Positions 31,768 through 41,089 of a DNA stretch of 64,000 nt are shown one piece after another (the first letter of the stretch is position 1; each line of letters begins with the position of its first letter). The DNA is from Arcobacter_B sp049472135. Its GTDB lineage: Bacteria > Campylobacterota > Campylobacteria > Campylobacterales > Arcobacteraceae. A program made the position numbers and the translations under genes. The notes beneath the pieces are model-generated. The model was not told where the DNA came from. It saw only the letters and a program-made list of their open reading frames with translations, and made no database searches. The stretch spans positions 110,507-174,506 of the forward strand of contig NZ_JBMOVV010000007.1 in the NCBI RefSeq assembly GCF_049472135.1, read 5' to 3'.

Positions 31768-34298
31768 GTGAATTAAATATACAAATTGAAGAGTTAATCT
31801 CAAATGGTGCTAGTGATTTTGAGATTTCAAAAGTTTTTAAAACCTATTTCAAAACCTATGTAAACTCAATTGATACTACCTTTGAAAGTACTGGTGGTAA
31901 AGACTTTTTTATTAAACACACAAAACACACTGACAAATTTTTAATCCAACTTTATAAATATATTCTAAGAAAAAACTTTGGTTCGTATCAACCTATGAGT
32001 ACTTCTGTACCTATTTCATTAATAGCTCTAGGCTCATATGGAAGAGAAGAATTATGTATCTATTCTGATATTGATATTATGATTTTATATGAGGATATTA
32101 AAGGTTATAACTTAAGAGAAATTATGGAAGAGTTTGTAACCTTAGCATGGGATTGTGGACTAAAACTAGGTTCAAGAGTTCATGAACTTTCAGAGATAGA
32201 AGATAGTGTAAAAGAAGATATTACTATTAAAAGTTCAATAATAGAATCAAGATTAATTTATGGTTCAAAATATCTTTGGTTCTCATATGAAAAAGTACTT
32301 ACTAAAGTTAGAAAAACAAATCAAAAAGAGTTTATCTTAGAAAAACTAGAAGAGCATAAAGAAAGACTTTTAAAATATCCTTTAAAAATGCAACCAAATA
32401 TCAAAGATGGCTTTGGAGGTGTTAGAGAATCTAATATGATGTTTTGGATGTCAAATGTTTTATATGGTGTTAATAATACTAAACACTTAATTGATATTGA
32501 ATATACAGAAGATGAATATAAAAAATATAGACAAGCCTTAGAGTTTGTTTTTAGAGTAAGAAATGCTTTACATAATATTGCAAGAAAAAAACAAGACCAA
32601 GTAACTTTTGATATTTTACCTGATTTAAGTTCTAAACTTGGATTTGAAAATAAGCCAAGATATACAAAAGAGAGACAATGTATGTCAAAACTATTAAATA
32701 GTTTGCATACAATACATAGTTTCTCTGCAACAATGGTAAAAAAGTTTACAAGAGCTACTATTTTCAAAAAAGAGAATATTGCAAAACTAAAAGAGTGTAG
32801 ATTTAAAAAAAATCTTTATATTGTAGGTAATACTTTATATACTTCATTTAGTGCAAAGCCTAAAACTTTAAATGGACTAATCAAAGAGTTAATCTCACTA
32901 CCTGATGAAGTTACTAGATTTGATAGATCTTATATTTACTATGCAAGTAAAACAAAACTACCAAAGACTCAATCTAAAGAGTTAAAAAAGAATATCAAAA
33001 CTATTTTGTTTAAACCAAGCCTTTATCCAGTTATGAAACTTCTATATAATGCTGGACTTTTTGAAGTTGTTATTCCTTGGACAAAAACAATAATTGACCA
33101 ACCACAATTTGATGGTTATCATCAACATCCAACAGATGTTCACTCACTAAAAACTTTAAAGTTTGCACATAATATTGAAGATAAATATATAAAATCAATT
33201 TTTAATTCACTTAGTGCTGCTCAAAAAGCTATTGTAAGACTTGTTGCACTATTTCATGATATAGGAAAAGGTAGAACGCAAGATCATCATATAGTAGGTG
33301 AAAGAATTTTTAAAGAGATGGGACAAGAGTTTGGTTTTGATGATAAGTTAACTCAGTTAGGAGCAAGACTAGTTAGATACCATAATATGATGTCATTTGT
33401 AGCTACACATGAAGATATCTATTCAGAAAAGACTATCTTAAACTTTACAGGTTTAGTAAAAACAGAAGTTGCACTAAAGATGTTATATGTAGTTACATAC
33501 TGTGATATTTCAGCTGTTGGTAAAAATATTTTCAATAACTCAACATCATCTTTGTTAAAACAATTATATTTACAATCTTTACCAGCTTTTGAAAATGAAG
33601 ATTTATTAAATGAAGGGGCAAGAAGAGTTGCTAAATTAAATACAATTAAAAAGCTTGATAGATATAAAAATCTTCCAAATATGAAGAAAAAGAAAATCAA
33701 CTATATCTCTTCAAACCAAATGTTCTTAAGACTAAAAGCTGAAGATATTTTAGATATTGCTCTACATGCTTTAAATGTAAAAGATTATACGTATAAAGTA
33801 GTAAATAAACCAACACATCTAACGATTAGGATTATTAGGAAAGTGCCTTTAAATCTAGGTTATTTACTTGGTAAATTAGAGTTTTTAAATATTGCATCAA
33901 TGAATATCTTTAAACTTTTTGATGATAAAAAAGCTTTCTATATTTCATTTAGTGAAAGAGTTGATGATGAGGATATTCCATATATAGAAAAAATCATAGA
34001 AGACTCTTTTGATATGTCTAAAACAACTAAGCTTTTAACTCCTGTTATTAAAAAAGATGATGTTACAGTAAACTGTAATCATACAGCTTATTTAGCCTCT
34101 ATGCAACTAATTGCAAAAGACCAAAAAGGACTTTTCGCATATATTGCTAAAATCTTTGACGATTTTGGTATTGATATTGAGAGTGCAAAAATTCATACTC
34201 ACAAAAACCTTGCTAGGGATTTAATTCTTATTGAAAAAAATGGAAATTTTTGTTCTCAACAAGATGAGATTTTAAATCTTATGTGTATAAAAGAATAA
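31764..34298 (+). CDS. glnD: [Protein-PII] uridylyltransferase/uridylyl-removing enzyme
   Basis: GlnD adds UMP to PII at low glutamine and removes it at high glutamine. The 844-residue protein has the nucleotidyltransferase signature GSYGREELCIYSDIDIMIL (residues about 92-110), the conserved IKDGFGGVRE block (about 212-221), an HD hydrolase domain (HPTDVHSLKTLKFAH, LFHDIGKGRTQDHH, around 455-520) and two C-terminal ACT domains (about 675-750 and 775-844; LTIRIIRKVPLNLGYLLGKLEFLNIASMNI, QLIAKDQKGLFAYIAKIFDDFGIDIESAKI). Both PII proteins in this window keep Tyr51, so they are plausible substrates. It is coupled to the upstream Fis-domain gene. Confidence 0.95.
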   Translation: MSELNIQIEELISNGASDFEISKVFKTYFKTYVNSIDTTFESTGGKDFFIKHTKHTDKFLIQLYKYILRKNFGSYQPMSTSVPISLIALGSYGREELCIYSDIDIMILYEDIKGYNLREIMEEFVTLAWDCGLKLGSRVHELSEIEDSVKEDITIKSSIIESRLIYGSKYLWFSYEKVLTKVRKTNQKEFILEKLEEHKERLLKYPLKMQPNIKDGFGGVRESNMMFWMSNVLYGVNNTKHLIDIEYTEDEYKKYRQALEFVFRVRNALHNIARKKQDQVTFDILPDLSSKLGFENKPRYTKERQCMSKLLNSLHTIHSFSATMVKKFTRATIFKKENIAKLKECRFKKNLYIVGNTLYTSFSAKPKTLNGLIKELISLPDEVTRFDRSYIYYASKTKLPKTQSKELKKNIKTILFKPSLYPVMKLLYNAGLFEVVIPWTKTIIDQPQFDGYHQHPTDVHSLKTLKFAHNIEDKYIKSIFNSLSAAQKAIVRLVALFHDIGKGRTQDHHIVGERIFKEMGQEFGFDDKLTQLGARLVRYHNMMSFVATHEDIYSEKTILNFTGLVKTEVALKMLYVVTYCDISAVGKNIFNNSTSSLLKQLYLQSLPAFENEDLLNEGARRVAKLNTIKKLDRYKNLPNMKKKKINYISSNQMFLRLKAEDILDIALHALNVKDYTYKVVNKPTHLTIRIIRKVPLNLGYLLGKLEFLNIASMNIFKLFDDKKAFYISFSERVDDEDIPYIEKIIEDSFDMSKTTKLLTPVIKKDDVTVNCNHTAYLASMQLIAKDQKGLFAYIAKIFDDFGIDIESAKIHTHKNLARDLILIEKNGNFCSQQDEILNLMCIKE

Positions 34299-34318
34299 AG
34301 CAGAAATCTGCTTTATTC
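34293..34318. terminator. Shared hairpin between glnD and aas
   Basis: Perfect 12-bp palindrome GAATAAAGCAGA / TCTGCTTTATTC with a 2-nt centre, containing the glnD stop codon and ending at the convergent gene's stop. No long T tract, so moderate strength. Confidence 0.6.
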
Positions 34319-37300
34319 TAAACTAAACTTTTTGCTAAACTCTTAGCCTTTTTAAAGTCTTTTTTCCCTGTTCCTAGTTTTGGAATATCATCAACTATTT
34401 TAATCACACTTGGAACCATAAGTTTATTATCAAAAGAGCTATTTATTTTTTGTTTTAACTCATTTACAAACTCTTCATCTACATCTGAGATAAGTAAAAC
34501 AATCTTCTCACCCTTTTTCTCATCTTCAATAGATGTTGCAATATAGTCAACTAAACTATCTTCAGGTAAATCAATAATAGAAGATATACCCTCTTCTATT
34601 GCACCCATACTTACCATCTCTCCACCAAGCTTTGCAAATCTTGAGTATCTATCCACAATAGTTAAGAAACCATGTTCATCAAGTCTTCCTTTATCTCCTG
34701 TAACATAGTATGTTCTTTTTCCAATTTTTATTAAAACTTCTGAAGTTTTCTTTTCATCTTTTAAGTAACCTTTCATTACTTGAATACCAGAAATTACAAT
34801 CATTCCTTCACTTCCAACTTCAAGTTCAGCATAGGTATCAGGGTCAACTATTTTTATACTAGTCCCAGGAATTGGCATACCAACACTTCCAGTTTTTTGA
34901 CCAACTTGAACACTATAATCAGGAGCTAAAACATTTGGTAAATTACAAGAAGCAACAGGTGTTGTTTCAGTAACTCCATACCCTTCTAAAATATCTTTTC
35001 CAAACTTCTTCTTAAAATCTTCTCTAACATCAGCTCTTAACTTCTCAGCACCTGCAACAACTAATCTTAGACTATTAAACATCAAAGGATGAACCTTTGT
35101 ATTCTTTGTATATAATCTAAAAAATGTAGATGTTCCTGTCATAATTGTTGCATTATATTTAGATACAAGTTTTCCTATACCTAAACCATCTGTTGGATCT
35201 GGATGGGCAACACATTTAATTCCCTCAATCAATGGTAAAAATGTAGTAACGGTAATACCAAAAGCATGGAAAATTGGAAGAGAACCAACTATAATATCTT
35301 CTTCATCTGAATTTAAAATTGATGCAATTTGTTGTGAATTTCCTAAAATATTATCACTTGTAAGTTCAATTCCTTTTGGCTCTCCTTCACTTCCAGAAGA
35401 GAATAATATAACTACAGTATCATCTTTTTTTATCTTTTTTACATGTAAAGCTTTTAAAATAAAGCTTGGTAAAAACTTCACACTAAGAAGAGTACTCAGT
35501 GCTTTTACTTTTGAGATTTGAGGTTTTAAATCTTCCACGTAAATCACTTCTACTTGCTCTAAAAGCTCTTTTAAATCTATACCTTTTCCTTCAAGTTTTT
35601 CCACAAACTTCTTTGAAGCAACAACAGTTTTAACTTCTGCTTTTAAAACAGCTTTTTTAAGTGAGTCTATTTGAGCTGTATAGTTTAAATTTACAGCTGT
35701 TTTACCCATCATTAAAATTGATGTATTTATAAAAGCACCTGCTGCTGTTGAAGGAAGTAAAAGACCTATATTTTGTTCTTTAAGTCTTGGTTTTAGTAAA
35801 TCTTTAAATAAAATAGATACAGTCAAAAACTTATTACCGCTTAACTCTAAACCAGTTGAATCAGCAAAAATAAAATCACTTCCAACTTGTTTTAATCTAT
35901 CAAAAATAGTTTCACTAATAGTATCTAGGTTTTGGATATGTTCATCCCATGCTTTTGTAGATAAAGCTATTACTTCATTTTTTATTCTTATTACATTTGC
36001 TTTATCTTTTTTTATTGGTTTTGAAAAAGATACCGTCACACTCTTTGTTTTATATGACTTCTTATATTTTTTACTAGCTCTGCTGAACATAGACTCCCAA
36101 AGACCTCTAATGTAAAAAGAGATTACATTTACATCACTTTGAGTCATTTCTAAGATTTTTTCAAAACCTTTTTTAAACTCTCCTAAGTGACCATTTCTAG
36201 TAATAGCTCCTTCTGGAAATAAAACAACAACATGTCCTTCATCTAACTGTTTTGCAATTTCTTGCATTGTAGATTTACTAGAAGCATTTGAAATTGGGAT
36301 TGCATTAAATATTTTAAGTAACCAGTTTAGATACCACTTATCATATATTGGTTTGTGCATTACAAATCTAACTTCCCTTGGTGCTGACATTAAAATAACA
36401 GCCCAATCAATCCATGAAACATGGTTTCCAAGAAGTAATACTCCACCATTTGAAGGGATGTTTTTAACCCCATTTACTTCAAGTTTATATTTTAAACCAA
36501 CCACACCTTTTACAAATAAAAGAAGCATTGATTGTGGTAACTTAACTACAGTATATACAGTTCCTATAATTGTTATTAAAAGAATTAAAAAGATTGTATT
36601 TAAAGGGTCTAAATCATATAAAGATACAACAGTTGTTAAACAAAGCATTAAGAACATTGCAACTGAATGAAACCAGTTATTACCTGCTAATATAGTTCCT
36701 AAAACTCTTTTTCTTGCGTTAAATTGAATCAAGGCATTTAAAGGAACTACAAACATACCACCAAAAATACCAAATACTAAAAATGCCATACTTAACATAA
36801 AAGGTGATTCAACAATAGTTGAAATATAAATCATAAAAGCCATACCAAAGGCAGCTAGAGGAATAGTCCCAACTTCAATATAATGCTTTGATATTTTTGA
36901 GTAAACAATTGACCCAATTGCTATACCAATTCCTGATGCTGCTAAAACTCCATTTATTACAAACACATCTGTTACATCTAAATACTGTTTAGCATATGAA
37001 GGGAAAACTGCCATTAAAGCTTGTGAAACTCCCCAAAAAACTGATAGTCCAATTACTGATAAAAAGATTACTTTATTTGATGTAATTGCTTTTATATTTT
37101 TTGCTAAAAGTTTTCCTTTTAAAAGTTCTGTTTTATCTAAAGTTAAACTCTCATTACTTTTATGAGAAGTGTTTAATCTTCTTAAAATTAGTAAAGATAC
37201 AAGCATTTCTAAAAATGCCACAGGAGCTATATAATAAGTAAGAGTCAATGTAGCTCTTAAAAGCTCTTCTTTTGTTTGTAAAGTATCTAAGGCATTACTT

Positions 37301-37815
37301 ACATAATATGATTCAAAAACATATGAGCCACTTGCAATTGCAAATAAAATAGCAATAATTGAAACTGCTTGTAATGCTGAGTTTCCACGTGCTAGGTTCT
37401 TTTTACCCCAAATATCAATAATAATTCCAAATTTTGCAGGAGAATAAATAGCACTTTGTGCAGCTAATAAAACTAGATTTACCATAGCTAAATAAAAGTT
37501 ACCGCTAAGATAAGAAAAAATCATAAGAACAGATAAAGTAAAAGATGAAATAGCCCCATAAATTAGGATATTTTTCTTATTATACTTATCAGATAAAAAA
37601 CCACTTACTGTAAATAAAAGTAAAAAAGGTATTAAAATTAAAGCATTAATAATTGAAATCCAAACAACTTGTAAACTTCCATCAAATATCTTAAAAGCAA
37701 TATTTTGAAGTAGAACTTTATGAGAAACATCAACAATTACATTGCCAAAAACCACGAATAAAAAAGCAAATTTAATCAGTATTAAATTGCTAATTCCTTT
37801 TGATAAATTTGCCAT
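34318..37815 (-). CDS. aas: Trifunctional LplT-PlsC-acyl-ACP synthetase (Aas-type acyltransferase)
   Basis: A 1165-residue fusion: (1) MFS transporter with about 12 membrane helices (1-415), LplT-like lysophospholipid flippase; (2) PlsC acyltransferase (about 430-630) with NHVSWIDWAV (HX4D) and LFPEGAITRNG; (3) AMP-forming acyl-ACP synthetase (about 640-1165) with VVILFSSGSEGEPKGIELT, GYGVTETTPVAS, VTGDKGRLDEHGF. Together these re-import lysophospholipid and re-acylate it. The fusion is a known architecture. It overlaps the upstream MerR gene by one base (TAATG), so the regulator controls it directly. Substrate chain length cannot be told. Confidence 0.92.
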   Translation of the reverse strand: MANLSKGISNLILIKFAFLFVVFGNVIVDVSHKVLLQNIAFKIFDGSLQVVWISIINALILIPFLLLFTVSGFLSDKYNKKNILIYGAISSFTLSVLMIFSYLSGNFYLAMVNLVLLAAQSAIYSPAKFGIIIDIWGKKNLARGNSALQAVSIIAILFAIASGSYVFESYYVSNALDTLQTKEELLRATLTLTYYIAPVAFLEMLVSLLILRRLNTSHKSNESLTLDKTELLKGKLLAKNIKAITSNKVIFLSVIGLSVFWGVSQALMAVFPSYAKQYLDVTDVFVINGVLAASGIGIAIGSIVYSKISKHYIEVGTIPLAAFGMAFMIYISTIVESPFMLSMAFLVFGIFGGMFVVPLNALIQFNARKRVLGTILAGNNWFHSVAMFLMLCLTTVVSLYDLDPLNTIFLILLITIIGTVYTVVKLPQSMLLLFVKGVVGLKYKLEVNGVKNIPSNGGVLLLGNHVSWIDWAVILMSAPREVRFVMHKPIYDKWYLNWLLKIFNAIPISNASSKSTMQEIAKQLDEGHVVVLFPEGAITRNGHLGEFKKGFEKILEMTQSDVNVISFYIRGLWESMFSRASKKYKKSYKTKSVTVSFSKPIKKDKANVIRIKNEVIALSTKAWDEHIQNLDTISETIFDRLKQVGSDFIFADSTGLELSGNKFLTVSILFKDLLKPRLKEQNIGLLLPSTAAGAFINTSILMMGKTAVNLNYTAQIDSLKKAVLKAEVKTVVASKKFVEKLEGKGIDLKELLEQVEVIYVEDLKPQISKVKALSTLLSVKFLPSFILKALHVKKIKKDDTVVILFSSGSEGEPKGIELTSDNILGNSQQIASILNSDEEDIIVGSLPIFHAFGITVTTFLPLIEGIKCVAHPDPTDGLGIGKLVSKYNATIMTGTSTFFRLYTKNTKVHPLMFNSLRLVVAGAEKLRADVREDFKKKFGKDILEGYGVTETTPVASCNLPNVLAPDYSVQVGQKTGSVGMPIPGTSIKIVDPDTYAELEVGSEGMIVISGIQVMKGYLKDEKKTSEVLIKIGKRTYYVTGDKGRLDEHGFLTIVDRYSRFAKLGGEMVSMGAIEEGISSIIDLPEDSLVDYIATSIEDEKKGEKIVLLISDVDEEFVNELKQKINSSFDNKLMVPSVIKIVDDIPKLGTGKKDFKKAKSLAKSLV

Positions 37816-38453
37816 TATGCATCCTTTTTAAACTCTTCAATAGTTGACCTATTGAAGATATATGGTTTAAATGAATTTAAAATATCCAAAACTAAAATCT
37901 CAGGTAAAAACCCAGTTTTCTCTAAAACCTTAGAACTAAGTTCTCTTTCTAGTAGTGCAAGTTTTTTGCTTGTAGTTACATACTCATTTATAAGCTGAGT
38001 TGAAATATCATATTTTCTTAACTCATTAAAAGTCTTGATTACTTCAACTTCTGTTTTAAAATAAATATCTTTTTTATCTACTAAATCTAAAGCTATCGCT
38101 TCTTCTAAACTAAACTCTTCTAAGTCTTTTTGTGAAACTGGATTTTTTATCTCACTTGAAATCATTTGAATAGATTGAAGTATTAAATCTGCTCTATCAT
38201 CAAAGTTTATATTATAGTAATCAAATAGCTCTTTTATATAATCTATTGAAAAGCTAAGGTTATCTTTGAAATATTTAATCATATTTAAAACTGTAATTGT
38301 GATTTCTGGATAATACTTCATATTTTTAGAAGTATTTAAAGTATTTGGAAGTAAACCCTTTTTGTGATAAAAAGAGATTGTGTGATTACTTAAACCTGTT
38401 TGGTTTACAAGTTCACTCATTTTATAGTAGTTTTTATCATCTATAACTTTCAT
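37815..38453 (-). CDS. MerR-family transcriptional regulator of aas
   Basis: A 212-residue MerR-type protein. The winged helix-turn-helix occupies residues about 10-80 (YKMSELVNQTGLSNHTISFYHKKGLLPNTLNTSKNMKYYPEITITVLNMIKYFKDNLSFSIDYIKELFDYY). The remaining 130 residues are helical and have no clustered Cys, so it is not a metal sensor; a lipid or acyl-CoA type ligand is plausible given its operon partner. Two copies of a 27-bp dyad upstream, one over its -35 box, suggest autorepression. It starts 94 bases after the ars operon ends. Confidence 0.85.
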   Translation of the reverse strand: MKVIDDKNYYKMSELVNQTGLSNHTISFYHKKGLLPNTLNTSKNMKYYPEITITVLNMIKYFKDNLSFSIDYIKELFDYYNINFDDRADLILQSIQMISSEIKNPVSQKDLEEFSLEEAIALDLVDKKDIYFKTEVEVIKTFNELRKYDISTQLINEYVTTSKKLALLERELSSKVLEKTGFLPEILVLDILNSFKPYIFNRSTIEEFKKDA

Positions 38454-38464
38454 TTTTATTCCTT

Positions 38465-38554
38465 AAAGTAAAGAGTTAAACTCTGCACTTTTAATTTTAT
38501 TTTGAAAGTATAGATAAATCAAATCAAAAAGTCAAGAGTACAACTCTTTACTTT
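38465..38554 (-). promoter_or_regulatory. merR-aas promoter with two 27-bp operators
   Basis: Two dyads of pattern AAAGT-N2-AGAGT-N3-ACTCT-N2-ACTTT, at 38465-38491 and 38528-38554; centres are 63 bp (six turns) apart. Between and over them, on the minus strand: -35 TTGACT (38535-38530), 17-bp spacer, -10 TATACT (38512-38507). The upstream dyad covers the -35 and the last codons of arsA; the downstream one lies in the leader. The upstream dyad followed by TTTTTGATTT could also end arsA transcription. Confidence 0.75.
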
Positions 38555-40326
38555 TTGATTTTTATAAGATTTTCTAAGTCTTGTGTACTTGTAATTTCCT
38601 CTTTAACCCAAGGAATTAGAACTGTTTTATTTGAGAGTTCATTTTTAATCTTATTTATATAAGTTAATTCATTTAAACCTTTTTGACAAATAAGATTATT
38701 TGAACTGTTTGTTAGACTAAAACATCTATTTACAAGCCAAGCATAAGGTTTTATTTGGGCTCTTTGTAAATCCTCTTGTAAATCTTGTGCTTCATGTGTT
38801 GGTGTAGCTTCTGCTAAACTTGTTAGTAAAATCTTAGTAAACTTTTCATCTTTTATTCTAGGAAGTAGATTTTTAAGAGCGTCACTCATATCATCTTTTG
38901 TGTTTTTTAGTACTTCTTGATGATAAGCTTTTGAAGCATCTAATAAAAGTAAAGTATGTCCAGTAGGTGCTGTATCTAAAACAATAAATCTATCTTTTGC
39001 CCTATCAACTGTATTTGCAAAGGCTTCAAACACTGCAATCTCTTCAATACAAGGCGAGCTTAACTCTTCTTTTAAAAGATTCATATCATCATCGCTTAAA
39101 ATACCTTCATTTTTAGCTATTACATTATCAACATGCCTTTTTATTTCAACTTTTGGATCAATCCTCTCAATTTTAAGATTTTCATTTTCTTGGTTTATAT
39201 ACTCTAAGTGAGCTGCTGGGTCTGTTGTAGATAAAGTTACTTTATGCCCTCTTTTAGCTAGTTGAGAAGCTATTAATGAAGCCATTGTAGTTTTTCCAAC
39301 TCCACCTTTACCCATAGTCATAATTAAACCTTTTTTATCAGCCTCAATATTTTCTAAAAGCTCATTAAACTCTAAAGTATTATCAAGTGTTGTTTTTAAG
39401 TGTTCATTTAACTCTTTACATGTGTTTTCAAACTCTTTTGCTACTTCATTTTGACCTATTGCTTTTAAGCTTTGTATTCCAACTACACCATTTGGGTAAA
39501 AACCTATTTGTGTTTTTTCTAAATTTTTAAGATTAGTTGGTAAAGACTCTAAAGCTTTTTTAGATTTTTCCTCAAAAGCCTTTGCAATCTCATCATTATC
39601 ATTTGAAGTAAACACTCCATTTATGATTAGATGTTGATTTGTTAAGCCTTGATTTTTTAGCTCAACACTTGCATTTGAAGCCTCAATAAAAGATAATCTC
39701 TCAGCTCTTGAAACTAAAATAAGTAGAGTTTTACTCTCATCTTTTAGATTTTCAACCACACTATCATATAAATCTTTATAATCACTAAGACCAGAAACAG
39801 GACCTAAACAAGAACTACCACTACTATTATGCTCAATAAAATCATTCCAAGCACTTGGAAGTTCTAAAAGTCTTAAAGTATGTCCTGTTGGTGCTGTATC
39901 TAAAACTATATGGTCGTACTCATTTATAATACTTTCATCTCCAACATATTTAGAAAACTCATTAAAGCCTGCAATCTCAACAGTACAAGCACCACTTAAC
40001 TGCTCTTCCATTTGCTGTATTGCTTCTTTTGGTAAAATTCCTCTATAAGGTCCTACGATTTTCTCTTTATACTCTTTTGCAGCAATTACTGGGTTTATGT
40101 TCATAGCATAAAGATTTTCAATACTTTTTACTTTTGTAGCACTTGAGTTTAAAGGTGTTTCTAAAACCTCATCAAGATTTGATGCAGGGTCAGTTGAGAT
40201 TAAAAGTACTTTTTTTCCCTTAAGAGCTAAACTAACACTAATAGTACAAGACATTGAAGTTTTACCAACCCCTCCTTTTCCTGTAAAGAAAAGGAATTTT
40301 GGTATTTTATTTATTAATTTTTCCAT
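38548..40326 (-). CDS. arsA: Arsenical pump-driving ATPase ArsA
   Basis: ArsA is the cytoplasmic ATPase that energises ArsB. The 592-residue protein is the two-halved form: A1 with FTGKGGVGKTSMSCT (about 15-29) and LDTAPTGHTLRLLELP, A2 with MTMGKGGVGKTTMASL (about 336-351) and VLDTAPTGHTLLLLD. Metalloid-binding cysteines appear at SGACTVEIAGF (A1) and SSPCIEEIAVF (A2), matching the Cys113 and Cys422 sites. The third site can be the Cys in NRCFSL near the C-terminus or another. Last gene of arsB-C-D-A; 11 bases after arsD. Confidence 0.95.
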   Translation of the reverse strand: MEKLINKIPKFLFFTGKGGVGKTSMSCTISVSLALKGKKVLLISTDPASNLDEVLETPLNSSATKVKSIENLYAMNINPVIAAKEYKEKIVGPYRGILPKEAIQQMEEQLSGACTVEIAGFNEFSKYVGDESIINEYDHIVLDTAPTGHTLRLLELPSAWNDFIEHNSSGSSCLGPVSGLSDYKDLYDSVVENLKDESKTLLILVSRAERLSFIEASNASVELKNQGLTNQHLIINGVFTSNDNDEIAKAFEEKSKKALESLPTNLKNLEKTQIGFYPNGVVGIQSLKAIGQNEVAKEFENTCKELNEHLKTTLDNTLEFNELLENIEADKKGLIMTMGKGGVGKTTMASLIASQLAKRGHKVTLSTTDPAAHLEYINQENENLKIERIDPKVEIKRHVDNVIAKNEGILSDDDMNLLKEELSSPCIEEIAVFEAFANTVDRAKDRFIVLDTAPTGHTLLLLDASKAYHQEVLKNTKDDMSDALKNLLPRIKDEKFTKILLTSLAEATPTHEAQDLQEDLQRAQIKPYAWLVNRCFSLTNSSNNLICQKGLNELTYINKIKNELSNKTVLIPWVKEEITSTQDLENLIKIKK

Positions 40327-40337
40327 TTTTGACTATC

Positions 40338-40661
40338 TTAGAATTTTGCTACAAAAGAAGCAAGGCCTAGTTTTGAACTTAGTTCTGGAATTTGTGGATA
40401 CTCACCTTTGAAAACTAATTCATCATCAATAAAAAATAAAGGCAACTTATCAACACCCTCTTCATTTAGAATTCTAGCAACTTCTTTATTGCTTACATAT
40501 TCTGCTGGTTCAGTTGTTAACCCATACCTTTGTACATCAAATTTTGATTTATCAAGTGATTTTAAAAAATTTGCTAGTTGAACTAACTTTGTATCCACAT
40601 CAGTACCACAAACTCCTGTAGGACAACACATAGCAGGGTCGTATATTTTTAATGTTTTCAT
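40338..40661 (-). CDS. arsD: Arsenic metallochaperone ArsD
   Basis: ArsD hands As(III) to ArsA. The 107-residue protein has IYDPAMCCPTGVCGTDVD with Cys12-Cys13 and Cys18, the three cysteines needed for metalloid transfer. It lacks the C-terminal vicinal cysteine pairs of the plasmid R773 ArsD, as in many chromosomal ArsD. It overlaps the arsC stop by one base and is followed by arsA after 11 bases, so the chaperone and its client ATPase are made together. Confidence 0.95.
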   Translation of the reverse strand: MKTLKIYDPAMCCPTGVCGTDVDTKLVQLANFLKSLDKSKFDVQRYGLTTEPAEYVSNKEVARILNEEGVDKLPLFFIDDELVFKGEYPQIPELSSKLGLASFVAKF

Positions 40662-41062
40662 TATTTTAAAGCCTCAACAACTTTTGGTAATAGCACTTTC
40701 TCAATTTCAGCATATGTATCTTCAAATGCGTCAAAACCTTTTCCATCTGGGTCTTCAAATCCAACATGAATAACTTTAGTAGCCTTTGGGAACATTGGAC
40801 AAGTCTCATTTGCATGGTCACAAACAGTTACTACTAAATCATAATCATTGTCAATTACTTTATCAATAGTTTTTGAGTGATACTCATCTTTCCAAATTCC
40901 TTTTTGAGTTAATAACTCTTGTGCATTTGGGTTTACTCTTCCACTTGCTCTTACACCACTTGAATCAGAACTAATACCATCTAACTTTGCGTTAATTAAT
41001 GCTTCTGCAATAATACTTCTACACGAATTTCCTGTACATAAAATTAAAACTTTTTTTTCCAT
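40661..41062 (-). CDS. arsC: Arsenate reductase ArsC, thioredoxin-coupled type
   Basis: ArsC reduces arsenate to arsenite. The 133-residue protein belongs to the LMW-phosphatase-like family (as in Staphylococcus pI258), with the P-loop LCTGNSCRSIIAE (Cys9, Cys14, Arg15) and the redox pair in VTVCDHANETCP. It is unrelated in fold to the YffB/Spx-like selenoprotein at 363. It sits between arsB and arsD in one operon. Electrons should come from thioredoxin. Confidence 0.95.
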   Translation of the reverse strand: MEKKVLILCTGNSCRSIIAEALINAKLDGISSDSSGVRASGRVNPNAQELLTQKGIWKDEYHSKTIDKVIDNDYDLVVTVCDHANETCPMFPKATKVIHVGFEDPDGKGFDAFEDTYAEIEKVLLPKVVEALK

Positions 41063-41089
41063 AATATTTATCTTCCTTTATATTAAAAT

